Positions 53,160-61,974 of a stretch of DNA of 64,000 nt are shown piece after piece. The stretch comes from Nocardioides kribbensis (lineage in GTDB: Bacteria > Actinomycetota > Actinomycetes > Propionibacteriales > Nocardioidaceae), in the NCBI RefSeq assembly GCF_015070375.1, contig NZ_JADCLL010000001.1, positions 436,501 through 500,500 on the forward strand, written 5' to 3'. The notes below the pieces were generated by a model. That model did no database searches and had not been told where the DNA came from. It worked only from the letters and a program-made list of their open reading frames with translations. A program made the position numbers and the translations under genes. Each line of letters begins with the position of its first letter. Within the stretch, counting starts at the first letter, position 1.

Positions 53160-54224
53160 TCAGAGGGTCACGTGGGGGGCGATCTGGGCCAGCGTGGCGT
53201 CGCCGATGCCGTCGACCTCGAGCAGCTCCTGCACCGAGGTGAAGCCGCCGTGCTCCTCGCGCCAGGCGAGGATGGCCTGCGCCGTCACCGGCCCGACCTC
53301 GGGCAGGGCCTCCAGCTCGGCCTGGGTGGCGGTGTTGAGGCTCACCGTGGCCACGGGCGCACCCGCCTCGGGCCCGGGGACCGCGCCGGGGGCCGCCGCC
53401 GGGGCGGGTGCGGCCACGGCCGCGACCCCCACGACCACCTGCTCCCCGTCGACGAGCACACGAGCCAGGTTGAGCCCCGCCAGGTCGACCCCGGGGCGGG
53501 CCCCGCCCGCGGCCTCGAGGGCGTCGACCACCCGCGAGCCCGCCTCGAGCACCGCGATGCCGGGTCGGCGCACCTTGCCGGTGACGTCCACGGTGACCGT
53601 GGCGGCCTCCCCCGACGCCTGCCCCGACGCCTGCCCCGACGCCTCCGCCCCGACCGCGCCGGTCGGGGCGGCGCCGAACGCCTCGGGCGTGGTCGGGACC
53701 AGCGGAGAGGGCGCCGCCTCGGGCCCGGCCGCAGCGGCGGGCGCAGCCTCCACGACCGGGTCGGACCGCACGACCCACCAGCACGTGAGCGCCAGCGCCG
53801 CCGCCACCATCAGCGCGAGGGCGGCCACGTGGCCCGGCTGCAGCGGGACCGCGGGCAGGCGCGCGGCCCAGGACCGTCGCACCCCGACCCGCGAGCGCCT
53901 CGCGGCGTGTCGCCCCGGCACCGGCACGACCACCGCACCGCCCACCGCACCGCCCACCGCAGCGTCCGCATCAGCGGCCGCAGCAGGGGCCGCGGCACCG
54001 TCCGCAGGAGGGGCGGCCCCGGGCCACCGCCCCGGGCCGGGCTCCCGGCCCTCCGTCGGCGCCGGCACCAGCCGCAGCGGTGGCTGCTCCCCGGCGACCC
54101 GGGTGTGCCCGTCCCACCACGGCTGCTCCCCGCCGGCGGCACGCGCGGCGTCGAGCTCGGCAGTCAGCAGGGCCAGCCGACGGGCGACGGCCTCCTGGTG
54201 CTCGGGGCGGGGTCGGGTGCGCAT
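53160..54224 (-). CDS. comEA: DNA-binding competence protein ComEA
   Basis: 354 aa: a long cytoplasmic N-terminus (1-130), one membrane helix (VAALALMVAAALALTCWWVV, about 133-152), an Ala/Pro linker with SGQ repeats, an SLBB domain (about 210-265: VTVDVTGKVRRPGIAVLEAGS) and a helix-hairpin-helix pair (about 292-352: SLNTATQAELEALPEVGP, FTSVQELLEVDGIGDATL). Binds double-stranded DNA outside the membrane and hands it to ComEC. Leaderless: TAGCGT ends 6 nt before the ATG. Confidence 0.94.
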   Translation of the reverse strand: MRTRPRPEHQEAVARRLALLTAELDAARAAGGEQPWWDGHTRVAGEQPPLRLVPAPTEGREPGPGRWPGAAPPADGAAAPAAAADADAAVGGAVGGAVVVPVPGRHAARRSRVGVRRSWAARLPAVPLQPGHVAALALMVAAALALTCWWVVRSDPVVEAAPAAAAGPEAAPSPLVPTTPEAFGAAPTGAVGAEASGQASGQASGEAATVTVDVTGKVRRPGIAVLEAGSRVVDALEAAGGARPGVDLAGLNLARVLVDGEQVVVGVAAVAAPAPAAAPGAVPGPEAGAPVATVSLNTATQAELEALPEVGPVTAQAILAWREEHGGFTSVQELLEVDGIGDATLAQIAPHVTL

Positions 54225-54230
54225 GCCGGC

Positions 54231-54236
54231 ACGCTA
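54231..54236 (-). promoter_or_regulatory. -10 box, leaderless comEA-comEC-holA operon
   Basis: TAGCGT ends 6 nt before the comEA ATG; no Shine-Dalgarno. Confidence 0.6.
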
Positions 54237-54354
54237 CGAAGCCACCGCGGCCCGTCGCGGCGACCGGAGGCCGCCTGTGGACCGGCGAGTATCCGCGGCG
54301 CCCTGTGCATGAGAGGTGGGCGCCCCCGCGACCGGCCTCGGGCGCGTGGGGACC

Positions 54355-55227
54355 TCAGCGGGGAGCGACGCAGACCGCGATCATGCCGGGCCCGACGTGG
54401 GCCCCGAGCACGGCGCCGAGCTCGCCGCAGGAGATCTCCTCGCCGGCCAGCTCGACGTCGAGCCGTCCGGCGAGCCGCTCCACCAGCTGGGCGGCGCGCT
54501 CGGGGTTGGCCAGGTGGGCCACCGAGACCTCCACGGGTCCGCCGGCCGCCGTGGCCGCCTGCACCGCGAGCTCCTCGAGGCGACCCAGCGCGCGGCCGGA
54601 GGTGCGCACGCGCTCGAGCGGCGCCACCCGACCCTCGGCGATCTGGAGCAGCGGCTTGACCGCGAGCGCGCCGCCGAAGAGTGCCGCGGCGGTGCCGATG
54701 CGCCCGCCGCGGCGCAGGTACTCCAGCGTGTCGACGTAGAACAGCGAGGTGGTGGTGCGGCCGCGCTCGCGTGCGGCCGCGGCGGCCGTCACGGCGTCGG
54801 CCCCGCCGGCCACGGCACGGGCGGCGGCCAGGGCGGCGTAGCCGGTGCCGATGCCGACCTGCTCGGTGTCGACCACCTCCACCGGCACCGACGCCCGGCG
54901 CGCGGCCAGCTGGGCCGACTCCACCGTGCCGCTCATCTGACCCGACAGGTGCACCGACACGATCGCCTCCGCCCCGCCGCGCGCGGCCCGCTCGTAGGTC
55001 TCGAGCAGCAGCTCGGGCGAGGGGCGCGAGGTCGACACCGGCGTCCACTCCCGCAGCGCCGCCGCGACCAGGGCCGGGGTCGCCTCGCCCTCGGCCTCGC
55101 CCTCGTCGTAGGCGCTGGCGCCGATCACCACCTGCAGCGGCACCACGACGATCCCGAGCCCGGCCGCCAGCTCCCCGGGGAGGCTGGCGGTCGAGTCGGT
55201 GACGACGACGACGCGACCGGCGGGCAC
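54355..55227 (-). CDS. degV: DegV family fatty-acid-binding protein
   Basis: A 290-aa DegV protein: VVVTDSTASLPGELA at the N-terminus, VSTSRPSPELLLETYE, IVSVHLSGQMSGTVESAQLA (the fatty-acid carboxylate-binding Ser/Thr region), and YVDTLEYLRRGGRIG. Relatives (FakB) present fatty acids to FakA kinase; no fakA is adjacent. GTG start 4 nt after the leuS stop. Confidence 0.93.
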   Translation of the reverse strand: MPAGRVVVVTDSTASLPGELAAGLGIVVVPLQVVIGASAYDEGEAEGEATPALVAAALREWTPVSTSRPSPELLLETYERAARGGAEAIVSVHLSGQMSGTVESAQLAARRASVPVEVVDTEQVGIGTGYAALAAARAVAGGADAVTAAAAARERGRTTTSLFYVDTLEYLRRGGRIGTAAALFGGALAVKPLLQIAEGRVAPLERVRTSGRALGRLEELAVQAATAAGGPVEVSVAHLANPERAAQLVERLAGRLDVELAGEEISCGELGAVLGAHVGPGMIAVCVAPR

Positions 55228-55231
55228 GCGC

Positions 55232-57718
55232 TCAGACCACGATGTTGACGAGCTTCGGGGCCCGCACCACGACCTTGCGCACCTCGCGCCCGTCGAGGGC
55301 ACGCTGCACGTCGGCGTCGGCCAGGGCCAGCGCCTCCAGGGCCTCGCCGTCGATGCCGGGGTCGACCTCCAGGCGGGCCTTGACCTTGCCCTGCACCTGC
55401 ACGACCGCGGTGACCGACTGCTCCACCAGCAGCGCGGGGTCGACCTCGGGCCAGGCGACCTGGGCGACGGTGGGCTCGTGGCCCAGCCGCTCCCACATCT
55501 CCTCCGCGACGTACGGCGTGACCAGCGACAGCAGCTGCGCGACCGTCTCGACGGCCTCGCGCACCGCCGGGTCGGCCGGGCCGCAGCCGGTGTCGACGGC
55601 CTTGCGCGTGGCGTTGACCAGCTCCATCACGCGGGCCACCATCACGTTGAAGCGGTGGCCCTCGACCAGCTCGGCGGCGTCGCGGATCGTGCGGTGGGTC
55701 TGCGAGCGCAGCGTCGCGTCGCCGCCGGTCGGGTCGGTGCCCGCCGCCGAGGTGACGTCGCCGCTGAGGCGCCAGGCCCGCTGGAGGAACTTCTGCGAGC
55801 CCGACGGGGACACGTCGGCCCAGTCGATGTTGTCCTCGGGCGGGCTGGCGAAGACCAGCGTCAGGCGCACCGCGTCGACGCCGAAGGCGTCGAGCTGCTC
55901 GCCGAGGTTGACGCCGTTGCCCAGCGACTTGCTCATCTTGCGGCCCTGGTTGACCACGACGCCCTGGCCCAGCAGCGCCTCGAAGGGCTCGACGAAGTCG
56001 AGCATGCCCATGTCGTGCAGGACCTTGGTGAAGAAGCGGGCGTAGAGCAGGTGCAGCACGGCGTGCTCGAGGCCGCCGACGTACTGGTCGACCGCCCCCC
56101 ACTCGCGCAGCTTCTCGGGGTCGAAGGGCCCCTCGGTGTAGCCCGGCGAGGTGAAGCGCAGGAAGTACCAGGAGGAGTCGACGAAGGTGTCCATCGTGTC
56201 GCTGTCGCGCTTCGCCGCGCCGCCGCAGGTCGGGCAGGCGACGTCGACCCACTCGCTGGCCGCGGCCAGCGGGGAGACGCCCCGGGGCTTGAGGTCGGCG
56301 CCCTTGAGCTCGGGCAGCTCGACGGGCAGCTGGTCCTCCGGCACGGGCACCTCGCCGCAGGAGGGGCAGTGGATGATCGGGATCGGGCAGCCCCAGAAGC
56401 GCTGCCGGCTCAGCAGCCAGTCACGCAGTCGGTAGTTGACCGTGCCGGTGCCGGTGCCGCGCTCCTCCAGCAGCTCGATGGCGCGGCTGATGCCGGCGGC
56501 CTTGTCGGTGAGGCCGTCGAGCTCGCCGGAGGACACGTAGGCCCCGTCGCCGCTGGTGGCGACGCCGCTCTCGGCGGGGTCGGGCTCGCCGGTGTCGACC
56601 ACGCGGCGCACGGGCAGGTCGAAGGCGCGGGCGAAGTCGAGGTCGCGCTGGTCGTGGGCGGGCACGGCCATGATGGCGCCGGTGCCGTAGTCGGCGAGCA
56701 CGTAGTCCGACGCCCACACCGGCAGCCGCTCGCCGGTCAGCGGGTTGGTCGCGGTGACCCCGAGGTCGACGCCGCTCTTGGGCCGGTCGGTGGCCAGCCG
56801 CTCGATGTCGGAGGCCCTGCGGATCTCCTCCAGGTAGGCCTCGTAGGCCGGCCGCTGCGCGTCGCTGACCAGCTCGGCGGCCAGGTCGGCGTCGGCGGCG
56901 ACCACCATGAAGGTCGCGCCGAAGAGGGTGTCGGGGCGGGTGGTGTAGACGGTGACCGGCTGCTCGCGGCCCTCGACGGCGAAGTCGACGTGGGCGCCCT
57001 CGGAGCGGCCGATCCAGTTGCGCTGGGCGGTGACGACGCGGTTCGGCCAGCGGTCGGCCACCTGGTCGAGGTCGGTCAGCAGCCGCTCGGCGTACTCGGT
57101 GGTCTTGAAGTACCACTGCGTCAGGTCGCGCTTGGTGACCACCGCGCCGCAGCGCTCGCAGGCGCCGTCGACGACCTGCTCGTTGGCCAGCACCGTCTGG
57201 TCGTTGGGGCACCAGTTGACCGGGCTCTTGCGGCGGTAGGCCAGGCCACGTTCGCGGAACTTCAGGAACAGCCACTGCGTCCAGCGGTAGTACTCCGGGT
57301 CGGAGGTGTGCAGCCGGCGCGACCAGTCGAAGGCCAGGCCGTAGCGGCGCATCGAGGCGGCCTGGGTCTCGATGTTGGCGTAGGTGTAGGTCGCCGGGTG
57401 CTCGTCGTTGCGGATCGCGGCGTTCTCGGCCGGCAGGCCGAAGGAGTCCCAGCCCATCGGGTCGAGCACCTCGAAGCCGCGCATGCGCCAGTAGCGCGCG
57501 ATGACGTCGTGCAGCGCGAACACCTCGGCGTGGCCCATGTGCAGGTCGCCGCTGGGGTAGGGGAACATCGTGAGCGCGTAGCGCTTCTCGCGCGGGGAGT
57601 CGTCGTCGGCCCGGAAGGGGTCGAGCTCCTCCCAGACCCGCTGCCACTTCTCCTCGGTCGCCACGACGTCGTACGTCGCCGCCTCGGTCTCGGCGTGCGT
57701 GGTGCGGTCCTGCGTCAT
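55232..57718 (-). CDS. leuS: Leucyl-tRNA synthetase
   Basis: An 828-aa class I synthetase that charges tRNA-Leu. HIGH-type motif [10 protein letters not shown] (about 58-67), an editing CP1 domain ([30 protein letters not shown]), a zinc-like CPSCGEVP segment, and [10 protein letters not shown] (KMSKS). The ATG at 57718 is preferred because CAGGAG lies 6 nt upstream; the in-frame ATG at 57799 sits immediately after the terminator's U-run and adds a low-complexity His/Gln segment. Preceded by a Leu-rich leader peptide and an intrinsic terminator, so transcription is probably attenuated by leucyl-tRNA level. Confidence 0.97.
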   Translation of the reverse strand: MTQDRTTHAETEAATYDVVATEEKWQRVWEELDPFRADDDSPREKRYALTMFPYPSGDLHMGHAEVFALHDVIARYWRMRGFEVLDPMGWDSFGLPAENAAIRNDEHPATYTYANIETQAASMRRYGLAFDWSRRLHTSDPEYYRWTQWLFLKFRERGLAYRRKSPVNWCPNDQTVLANEQVVDGACERCGAVVTKRDLTQWYFKTTEYAERLLTDLDQVADRWPNRVVTAQRNWIGRSEGAHVDFAVEGREQPVTVYTTRPDTLFGATFMVVAADADLAAELVSDAQRPAYEAYLEEIRRASDIERLATDRPKSGVDLGVTATNPLTGERLPVWASDYVLADYGTGAIMAVPAHDQRDLDFARAFDLPVRRVVDTGEPDPAESGVATSGDGAYVSSGELDGLTDKAAGISRAIELLEERGTGTGTVNYRLRDWLLSRQRFWGCPIPIIHCPSCGEVPVPEDQLPVELPELKGADLKPRGVSPLAAASEWVDVACPTCGGAAKRDSDTMDTFVDSSWYFLRFTSPGYTEGPFDPEKLREWGAVDQYVGGLEHAVLHLLYARFFTKVLHDMGMLDFVEPFEALLGQGVVVNQGRKMSKSLGNGVNLGEQLDAFGVDAVRLTLVFASPPEDNIDWADVSPSGSQKFLQRAWRLSGDVTSAAGTDPTGGDATLRSQTHRTIRDAAELVEGHRFNVMVARVMELVNATRKAVDTGCGPADPAVREAVETVAQLLSLVTPYVAEEMWERLGHEPTVAQVAWPEVDPALLVEQSVTAVVQVQGKVKARLEVDPGIDGEALEALALADADVQRALDGREVRKVVVRAPKLVNIVV

Positions 57719-57800
57719 CGTGGTCTCCTGGTGCTGGCCCTGACGGCCGGGCCGGTGCTGGTCCTGGTGCTGGTGCTGGTGCTGGCGGTGTCGCCACATG

Positions 57801-57824
57801 AAAAAACCCCTCGCAGGGAGGGGT
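57801..57824 (-). terminator. leuS attenuator terminator with U-tract
   Basis: In the minus-strand RNA: ACCCCUC-CCUGC-GAGGGGU (57824-57806), followed by uridines down to 57801. It is the only hairpin of the window with a real U-tract. It lies between the leader peptide and leuS, so most transcripts should stop here unless the leader ribosome stalls. Confidence 0.88.
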
Positions 57825-57825
57825 G

Positions 57826-57855
57826 GCCGCGCGATCGGTGGAGGATCAGCGCGGC
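57826..57855 (-). promoter_or_regulatory. leuS leader hairpin upstream of the terminator
   Basis: GCCGCGC (57855-57849) pairs with GCGCGGC (57832-57826), and GATC/GATC adds four pairs inside with one bulged U. Its 5' arm covers the last leader codons, which a translating or stalled ribosome would mask. It ends 1 nt before the terminator stem, so it is not itself exclusive with it. The only antiterminator I can draw (UCCUC at 57845-57841 with GAGGG at 57812-57808) is weak. Confidence 0.6.
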
Positions 57856-57884
57856 TGGCCGAGAAGCAGGGCCGACGTGGTCAT
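57846..57884 (-). CDS. leuS leader peptide (12 aa, three consecutive Leu codons)
   Basis: Encodes [12 protein letters not shown] with Leu codons CTG CTT CTC at 57869-57861. A TAGGAT box ends exactly 6 nt before the ATG, so the mRNA should begin with the leader ORF itself. A terminator with U-tract follows 22 nt after the stop. Together this is the layout of a ribosome-mediated attenuator for leuS. Confidence 0.85.
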   Translation of the reverse strand: MTTSALLLGQPR

Positions 57885-57890
57885 GGCCTC

Positions 57891-57896
57891 ATCCTA
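57891..57896 (-). promoter_or_regulatory. -10 box of the leuS leader, overlapping a stop codon
   Basis: TAGGAT ends 6 nt before the leader ATG. Its first three bases are also the TAG stop of the upstream hydrolase gene. Confidence 0.65.
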
Positions 57897-58799
57897 GCGC
57901 CCCACGACGGAGCCGAGGAACTCCACCTGGGCCGCCACGGAGCGCTCGAAGGGCTCGCCGAGGTAGATGTCGAAGTGCCCCACGTCGAGGCGCTCCACGA
58001 CCACCCGGCCCCGGGCCCGCTCGGCCACGCGCTCGACCGCCGCCGGGGGCGCGATGGTGTCGTCGGCGGCCACGAGCAGGAAGAGCGGCACCCGCAGCCG
58101 GCGGGCGCGCGCGACGGGCCGGTTGGTCGCGATCGGGAGGATCGCGCGCGCCGGCGTGTCGTTGCGGAAGCCGGGTCCGGCGATCGCGGCGTAGCCGTCG
58201 ACGCCGTCGTGGGAGGTGATCGCGGCCAGTGACCCGGGCTCGCCCACGACCGCGATGCGGTGGTCGGGGCGGCCCAGCGCGTGGCCGGCCGCGTCGCGCA
58301 GGGCGTGACCGGTGAGGCGCAGCAGCTGGCGCGGGCCGGCGTAGCGCAGGATCTCGCGCACCGCCGCCAGCCCGTCCATGGCGGCGCCCTGGGAGACGAC
58401 CGCCGCGATCCGGGGGTCGTCGGCAGCCACGGCGACGACGTGCCCACCGGAGTAGGAGCTGCCCCACAGCACCACCCGCTCGGGGTCGAGGCCGGGCAGG
58501 CCGCGCACGTGCGCCACGACCGCGGCGTAGTCCTCGCGGTGGCGCCGGTGGTCCACCAGCGTGCGCGGCTCCCCCGCCGAGGCACCGAAGCCGCGGTAGT
58601 CGAAGAGCACCACGTCGGCGCCGGCCGCGGCGAAGCGCTCGGCGAAGGGCAGCAGGCCCGAGTCGCGGGTGCAGCCGAAGCCGTGGGCCATGACGACGAC
58701 CGGTCGCCCGGCCGGCCCGGCCCAGGCGTCGGTGGTGGCCGGGACGTGCCAGGCCGCGAGGGACGTGCCGTGGCTGGGGATCGTGAGGTCGTGGCGCAC
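57894..58799 (-). CDS. Alpha/beta hydrolase
   Basis: A 301-aa alpha/beta-hydrolase: VVVMAHGFGCTRDSG (oxyanion region), VLFDYRGFGASAGEPR, nucleophile elbow WGSSYSGG (about 113-120), acid in LLVAADDTIAPP and His in LDVGHFDIY. Probably an esterase or peptidase-like hydrolase of the cytosol. GTG start with TAGGGT 7 nt upstream. Divergent from the SDR gene, with about 24 bp between the two -10 boxes, so they may be co-regulated. Confidence 0.88.
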   Translation of the reverse strand: MRHDLTIPSHGTSLAAWHVPATTDAWAGPAGRPVVVMAHGFGCTRDSGLLPFAERFAAAGADVVLFDYRGFGASAGEPRTLVDHRRHREDYAAVVAHVRGLPGLDPERVVLWGSSYSGGHVVAVAADDPRIAAVVSQGAAMDGLAAVREILRYAGPRQLLRLTGHALRDAAGHALGRPDHRIAVVGEPGSLAAITSHDGVDGYAAIAGPGFRNDTPARAILPIATNRPVARARRLRVPLFLLVAADDTIAPPAAVERVAERARGRVVVERLDVGHFDIYLGEPFERSVAAQVEFLGSVVGR

Positions 58800-58806
58800 G
58801 CCTCGG

Positions 58807-58812
58807 ACCCTA
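58807..58812 (-). promoter_or_regulatory. -10 box, leaderless hydrolase gene
   Basis: TAGGGT ends 7 nt before the GTG at 58799. Confidence 0.55.
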
Positions 58813-58836
58813 GGCCACCGACGGCCCCGGTGTGCC

Positions 58837-58842
58837 TACGAT
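58837..58842 (+). promoter_or_regulatory. -10 box, leaderless SDR gene
   Basis: TACGAT ends 6 nt before the ATG at 58849. Confidence 0.58.
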
Positions 58843-58848
58843 CACGCC

Positions 58849-59652
58849 ATGACCGACCCCACCACGACCGACGCCTCCTCCGACCGCCCGCGCACCGTCT
58901 CCGACATGTTCCGCCTCGACGGCAGGGTCGCCGTCGTGACCGGCGCCTCGAGCGGCCTCGGGGTCGCCTTCGCCCAGGCCCTGGCCCAGGCCGGCGCCGA
59001 CGTCGTGCTCGGCGCCCGGCGGGTGGACCGCCTCGAGGAGACCGCCGCCCTCGTGCGCGCCGCGGGCCGCACGGCGCTGCCGGTGGCCACCGACGTGGCC
59101 GACCCCGCGTCGTGCGACCGGCTCGTGGCGCTGGCCGTGGAGGAGTTCGGCCACGTCGACGTCCTGGTCAACAACGCCGGGATCGGCACCGCCGTGCCCG
59201 CCACGCGCGAGACGCCCGAGCAGTTCCGCGGGGTCATCGACGTCAACCTCAACGGCTGCTACTGGATGGCCCAGGCCTGCGGACGGGTGATGGGCCACGG
59301 CTCGTCGATCATCAACATCTCCTCGGTGCTCGGCCTCACCACCGCGGGTCTCCCCCAGGCCGCCTACGCCGCGTCCAAGGCCGGCCTCATCGGCCTCACG
59401 CGCGACCTGGCCCAGCAGTGGACCGGACGCAAGGGCATCCGGGTCAACGCCATCGCCCCGGGCTTCTTCGCCTCCGAGATGACCGAGCAGTACCCCGAGG
59501 GCTACCTCGAGTCGATGCAGCAGCGCATCCCGGCAGGACGCAAGGGCGACCCCGCCGAGCTGGCCGCCACGGTGGTCTGGCTGGCCTCGCCGGCCGGCGG
59601 CTACGTCACCGGCCAGACGCTCGCGGTCGACGGCGGCCTCACCATCACGTGA
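58849..59652 (+). CDS. Short-chain dehydrogenase/reductase
   Basis: A 267-aa classical SDR: cofactor motif TGASSGLG (about 31-38), NNAG (about 108-111), catalytic Ser in INISSVLG, Tyr-x3-Lys in YAASKAG, and PGFFASEMT. The Arg residues after strand 2 (GARRVDR) suggest NADP(H). Substrate unknown; the divergent hydrolase may act in the same pathway. Confidence 0.92.
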   Translation: MTDPTTTDASSDRPRTVSDMFRLDGRVAVVTGASSGLGVAFAQALAQAGADVVLGARRVDRLEETAALVRAAGRTALPVATDVADPASCDRLVALAVEEFGHVDVLVNNAGIGTAVPATRETPEQFRGVIDVNLNGCYWMAQACGRVMGHGSSIINISSVLGLTTAGLPQAAYAASKAGLIGLTRDLAQQWTGRKGIRVNAIAPGFFASEMTEQYPEGYLESMQQRIPAGRKGDPAELAATVVWLASPAGGYVTGQTLAVDGGLTIT

Positions 59653-59659
59653 GCGCCCC

Positions 59660-59690
59660 GCGCCCGCCCGGTGCCGCTCCGGGCGGGCGC
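59660..59690. terminator. 12-bp hairpin between convergent SDR and phoX genes
   Basis: GCGCCCGCCCGG pairs with CCGGGCGGGCGC over a 7-nt loop, 8 nt after the SDR stop. Likely bidirectional. Confidence 0.65.
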
Positions 59691-59701
59691 GAGGAGCGCC
59701 G

Positions 59702-61900
59702 TCAGGCCCGGCGGAAGGCGACGACCACCGACGGGCGCGGGAAGTCGTCGGTGTGGGGCCAGGTGCTCTGCGGGGCCTCGAAGGTGGCCGTGTCGGCCTC
59801 GCCGGGGTGCTGCACGGCGAAGAACAGCGACCGGTTGCGGTCGGTCACCAGCGGCCCGCAGGCCTCCGCGCCGCGCGGCACGGTGACGAACTGCTCGACC
59901 TTGCCGCGGTCGGGTCCCGAGGTCGGCACCCGGAAGACGCCGTCGTTGGAGCCGAGCACGTTGCCGTCGGTGGAGATCCACAGCGAGCCGTCGTCGGAGA
60001 AGGTGACGTTGTCGGGGCAGCTGATCGGGCTGACCTGCGACTTGTCGAAGCCGGCGAAGTAGGTCTCCTGCGCCGCGGGGTCGCCGCAGACCAGCATGAG
60101 GTCCCAGGTGAAGGTCGTGCCCGCGTGGCCGCCCCTGCCCGGCGTCATCTCCAGCACGTAGCCGTTGCGGTTGCCCGAGGCCTGCGTCAGCGGGGCGCCG
60201 AGCGAGGCGCGGACCATCGAGGAGCCGACCGGGTTGGGCTCGTCGGTGGGCAGCGCGGCGGTGCCGCGGTTGGAGTTGTTGGTCAGCGCGGCGTAGACCT
60301 TGCCGTTGACCAGGTTGGGCTCGACGTCCTCGGGGCGGTCCATCCGGGTCGGGGCGACCTTGTCGGCGGCCAGGCGGGTGAAGAGCAGCACGTCGGCCAC
60401 CGACATGCCCTCGACGAAGGACTCGGTGTCGCTGCACAGCGGGATCCACTCGCCCGTGCCGTCGGAGACGCCGTCCTCGGCGCCGTCGCCGGTGAGGCGC
60501 GCGACGTAGAGGGTGCCGGCGCTGAGCAGGCGCAGGTTGCGGCGCTTGGCCCGCTCGGAGCCCGCGTCGTCGAAGGTGCCGGCGGAGACGAACTTGTAGA
60601 GGTAGTCACCGCGCTCGTCGTCACCCATGTAGGCCACGGCGCGGCCGTCCTCGGCGATGACGACGTTGGCGCCCTCGTGCTTGAAGCGGCCCAGCATCGT
60701 GTGCTTGCGCGGGGCGCTGTCGGGGTCGAAGGGGTCGACCTCGACGATCCAGCCGAAGCGGTGCGGCTCGTGCGGCTCGGCGCTGAGGTCGAAGCGCGGG
60801 TCCACCGTGTTCCAGCCCTTGCCCTTGCCGCTGATGCCGTAGCGGGCGTACTGCGCGGTGTAGCGCTCGTCGAGGCCGTCGGGGGCGTCGAAGTACTGGT
60901 TGAAGTTCTCCTCCCCCGAGAGCACCGTGCCCCACGGCGTCGTGCCGCCGGCGCAGTTGTTGAGGGTGCCGAGCACCTTCGTGCCGGTCGGGTCGGCGCT
61001 GGTGCGCAGGCGCTCGTCGCCGGCGGCGGGCCCGTCGACCACGAAGGTGGTGTCGATGTGGAGGCGGCGGTTGTAGCGGGCCCGCCGTAGGTCGCTGACC
61101 GGCAGCCAGTCGCCGTCGACCTTGGCGCGCTTGATCTGCACCACCGACATGCCGTGGCTGGCCATGGCGATGGCCTTGACCTGGTCGGCGGTGTAGACGC
61201 CGGTCGGGAACATGAGGTTCTCGTCGGTGTACTCGTGGTTGACGACCAGGAGCGCCTGGTCGAAGTCGCGGGCCAGGTAGCCGTACTGCTGGCCGCCCTT
61301 GCCCTTGCCGCCCTTGCCGCCCTTGCCGGGCAGCGGGAGCACGCCGACGTAGTCGCAGTTGTAGCCGAACTGGGTCTTGGCGGCCTCCGGGGTCTGGGCG
61401 TAGGCGTCGAAGCGCGGCGCGCCGGCCACGACCCGGTCGCCCCAGCTGATGACCACGGAGTGGTCGAAGCCGCGGGGCACGGTCACGGCGTCGCGCTTGT
61501 TGGGCCCGACCGGGGCGAACGCCGCGCGGGCCAGGTCGCCGCCCATCGGCTTGGCCGAGGGAGCGCCGGGGGCCGTGGGCGCCGCGGCCGCCGCGCCGCC
61601 GAGGGCGCCGGCGGTGAGGCCGCCGAGCACGAGCGCGCCGGAGGTGGTCGCCGCGCCCTTGAGCACGGAGCGGCGGGCGACGGCCTTGACGATCTCGTCC
61701 TGGACGTGGCCGTGGCCGGTCTGGTTGGGCTCGGGGTGGTCGCAGGCCAGGCCGCAGCGGAAGAAGCAGGTGGCGTAGCTGCGCGAGCCGTGGCGGGTGC
61801 CCGAGGGCACGGGCACGAGCGGCAGGCTGCGGCGCGCGGTCGGCGCGTCCGCGGCGGTGGGGCTGATCGGGCTGACCGGGGTGGTGGGGGTGGTCGTCAT
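59702..61900 (-). CDS. phoX: PhoX-family alkaline phosphatase (secreted)
   Basis: A 732-aa PhoX/DUF839 protein. An N-terminal Thr/Pro/Ser region and a Cys-rich stretch (CFFRCGLACDHPEP) precede a twin-arginine signal (ARRSVLKGAATTSGALVLGG, about 74-93). The catalytic domain contains VVNHEYTDENLMFP, LNNCAGGTTPWGTVLSGEEN, VYAALTNNSNRG, and ISCPDNVTFSDDGSLWISTDG, the family's Ca/Fe-binding segments. It should release phosphate from organic esters outside the cell. GGAG lies before the ATG. A PHO-box-like direct repeat and a TAGGGT box lie upstream. Confidence 0.93.
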   Translation of the reverse strand: MTTTPTTPVSPISPTAADAPTARRSLPLVPVPSGTRHGSRSYATCFFRCGLACDHPEPNQTGHGHVQDEIVKAVARRSVLKGAATTSGALVLGGLTAGALGGAAAAAPTAPGAPSAKPMGGDLARAAFAPVGPNKRDAVTVPRGFDHSVVISWGDRVVAGAPRFDAYAQTPEAAKTQFGYNCDYVGVLPLPGKGGKGGKGKGGQQYGYLARDFDQALLVVNHEYTDENLMFPTGVYTADQVKAIAMASHGMSVVQIKRAKVDGDWLPVSDLRRARYNRRLHIDTTFVVDGPAAGDERLRTSADPTGTKVLGTLNNCAGGTTPWGTVLSGEENFNQYFDAPDGLDERYTAQYARYGISGKGKGWNTVDPRFDLSAEPHEPHRFGWIVEVDPFDPDSAPRKHTMLGRFKHEGANVVIAEDGRAVAYMGDDERGDYLYKFVSAGTFDDAGSERAKRRNLRLLSAGTLYVARLTGDGAEDGVSDGTGEWIPLCSDTESFVEGMSVADVLLFTRLAADKVAPTRMDRPEDVEPNLVNGKVYAALTNNSNRGTAALPTDEPNPVGSSMVRASLGAPLTQASGNRNGYVLEMTPGRGGHAGTTFTWDLMLVCGDPAAQETYFAGFDKSQVSPISCPDNVTFSDDGSLWISTDGNVLGSNDGVFRVPTSGPDRGKVEQFVTVPRGAEACGPLVTDRNRSLFFAVQHPGEADTATFEAPQSTWPHTDDFPRPSVVVAFRRA

Positions 61901-61962
61901 CGGGATGGGCTCTCCATGATCGATCGTCGTGGTGGCCCGCGGTGTCCGCGGGCGACGGCCGC

Positions 61963-61968
61963 ACCCTA
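61963..61968 (-). promoter_or_regulatory. Candidate -10 box of phoX
   Basis: TAGGGT on the minus strand, leaving a leader of about 55 nt before the phoX ATG and lying about 45 nt downstream of the PHO-box-like repeat. Confidence 0.45.
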
Positions 61969-61974
61969 GGAAGG

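Noticed and set aside
57719..57799. leuS start at ATG 57799.
   Set aside because: It follows the terminator U-run directly with no ribosome site, and the added 27 residues are low-complexity His/Gln.
57719..57900. T-box riboswitch upstream of leuS.
   Set aside because: No T-box bulge sequence (TGGNACCGCG type) or specifier stem; the Leu leader peptide explains the region better.
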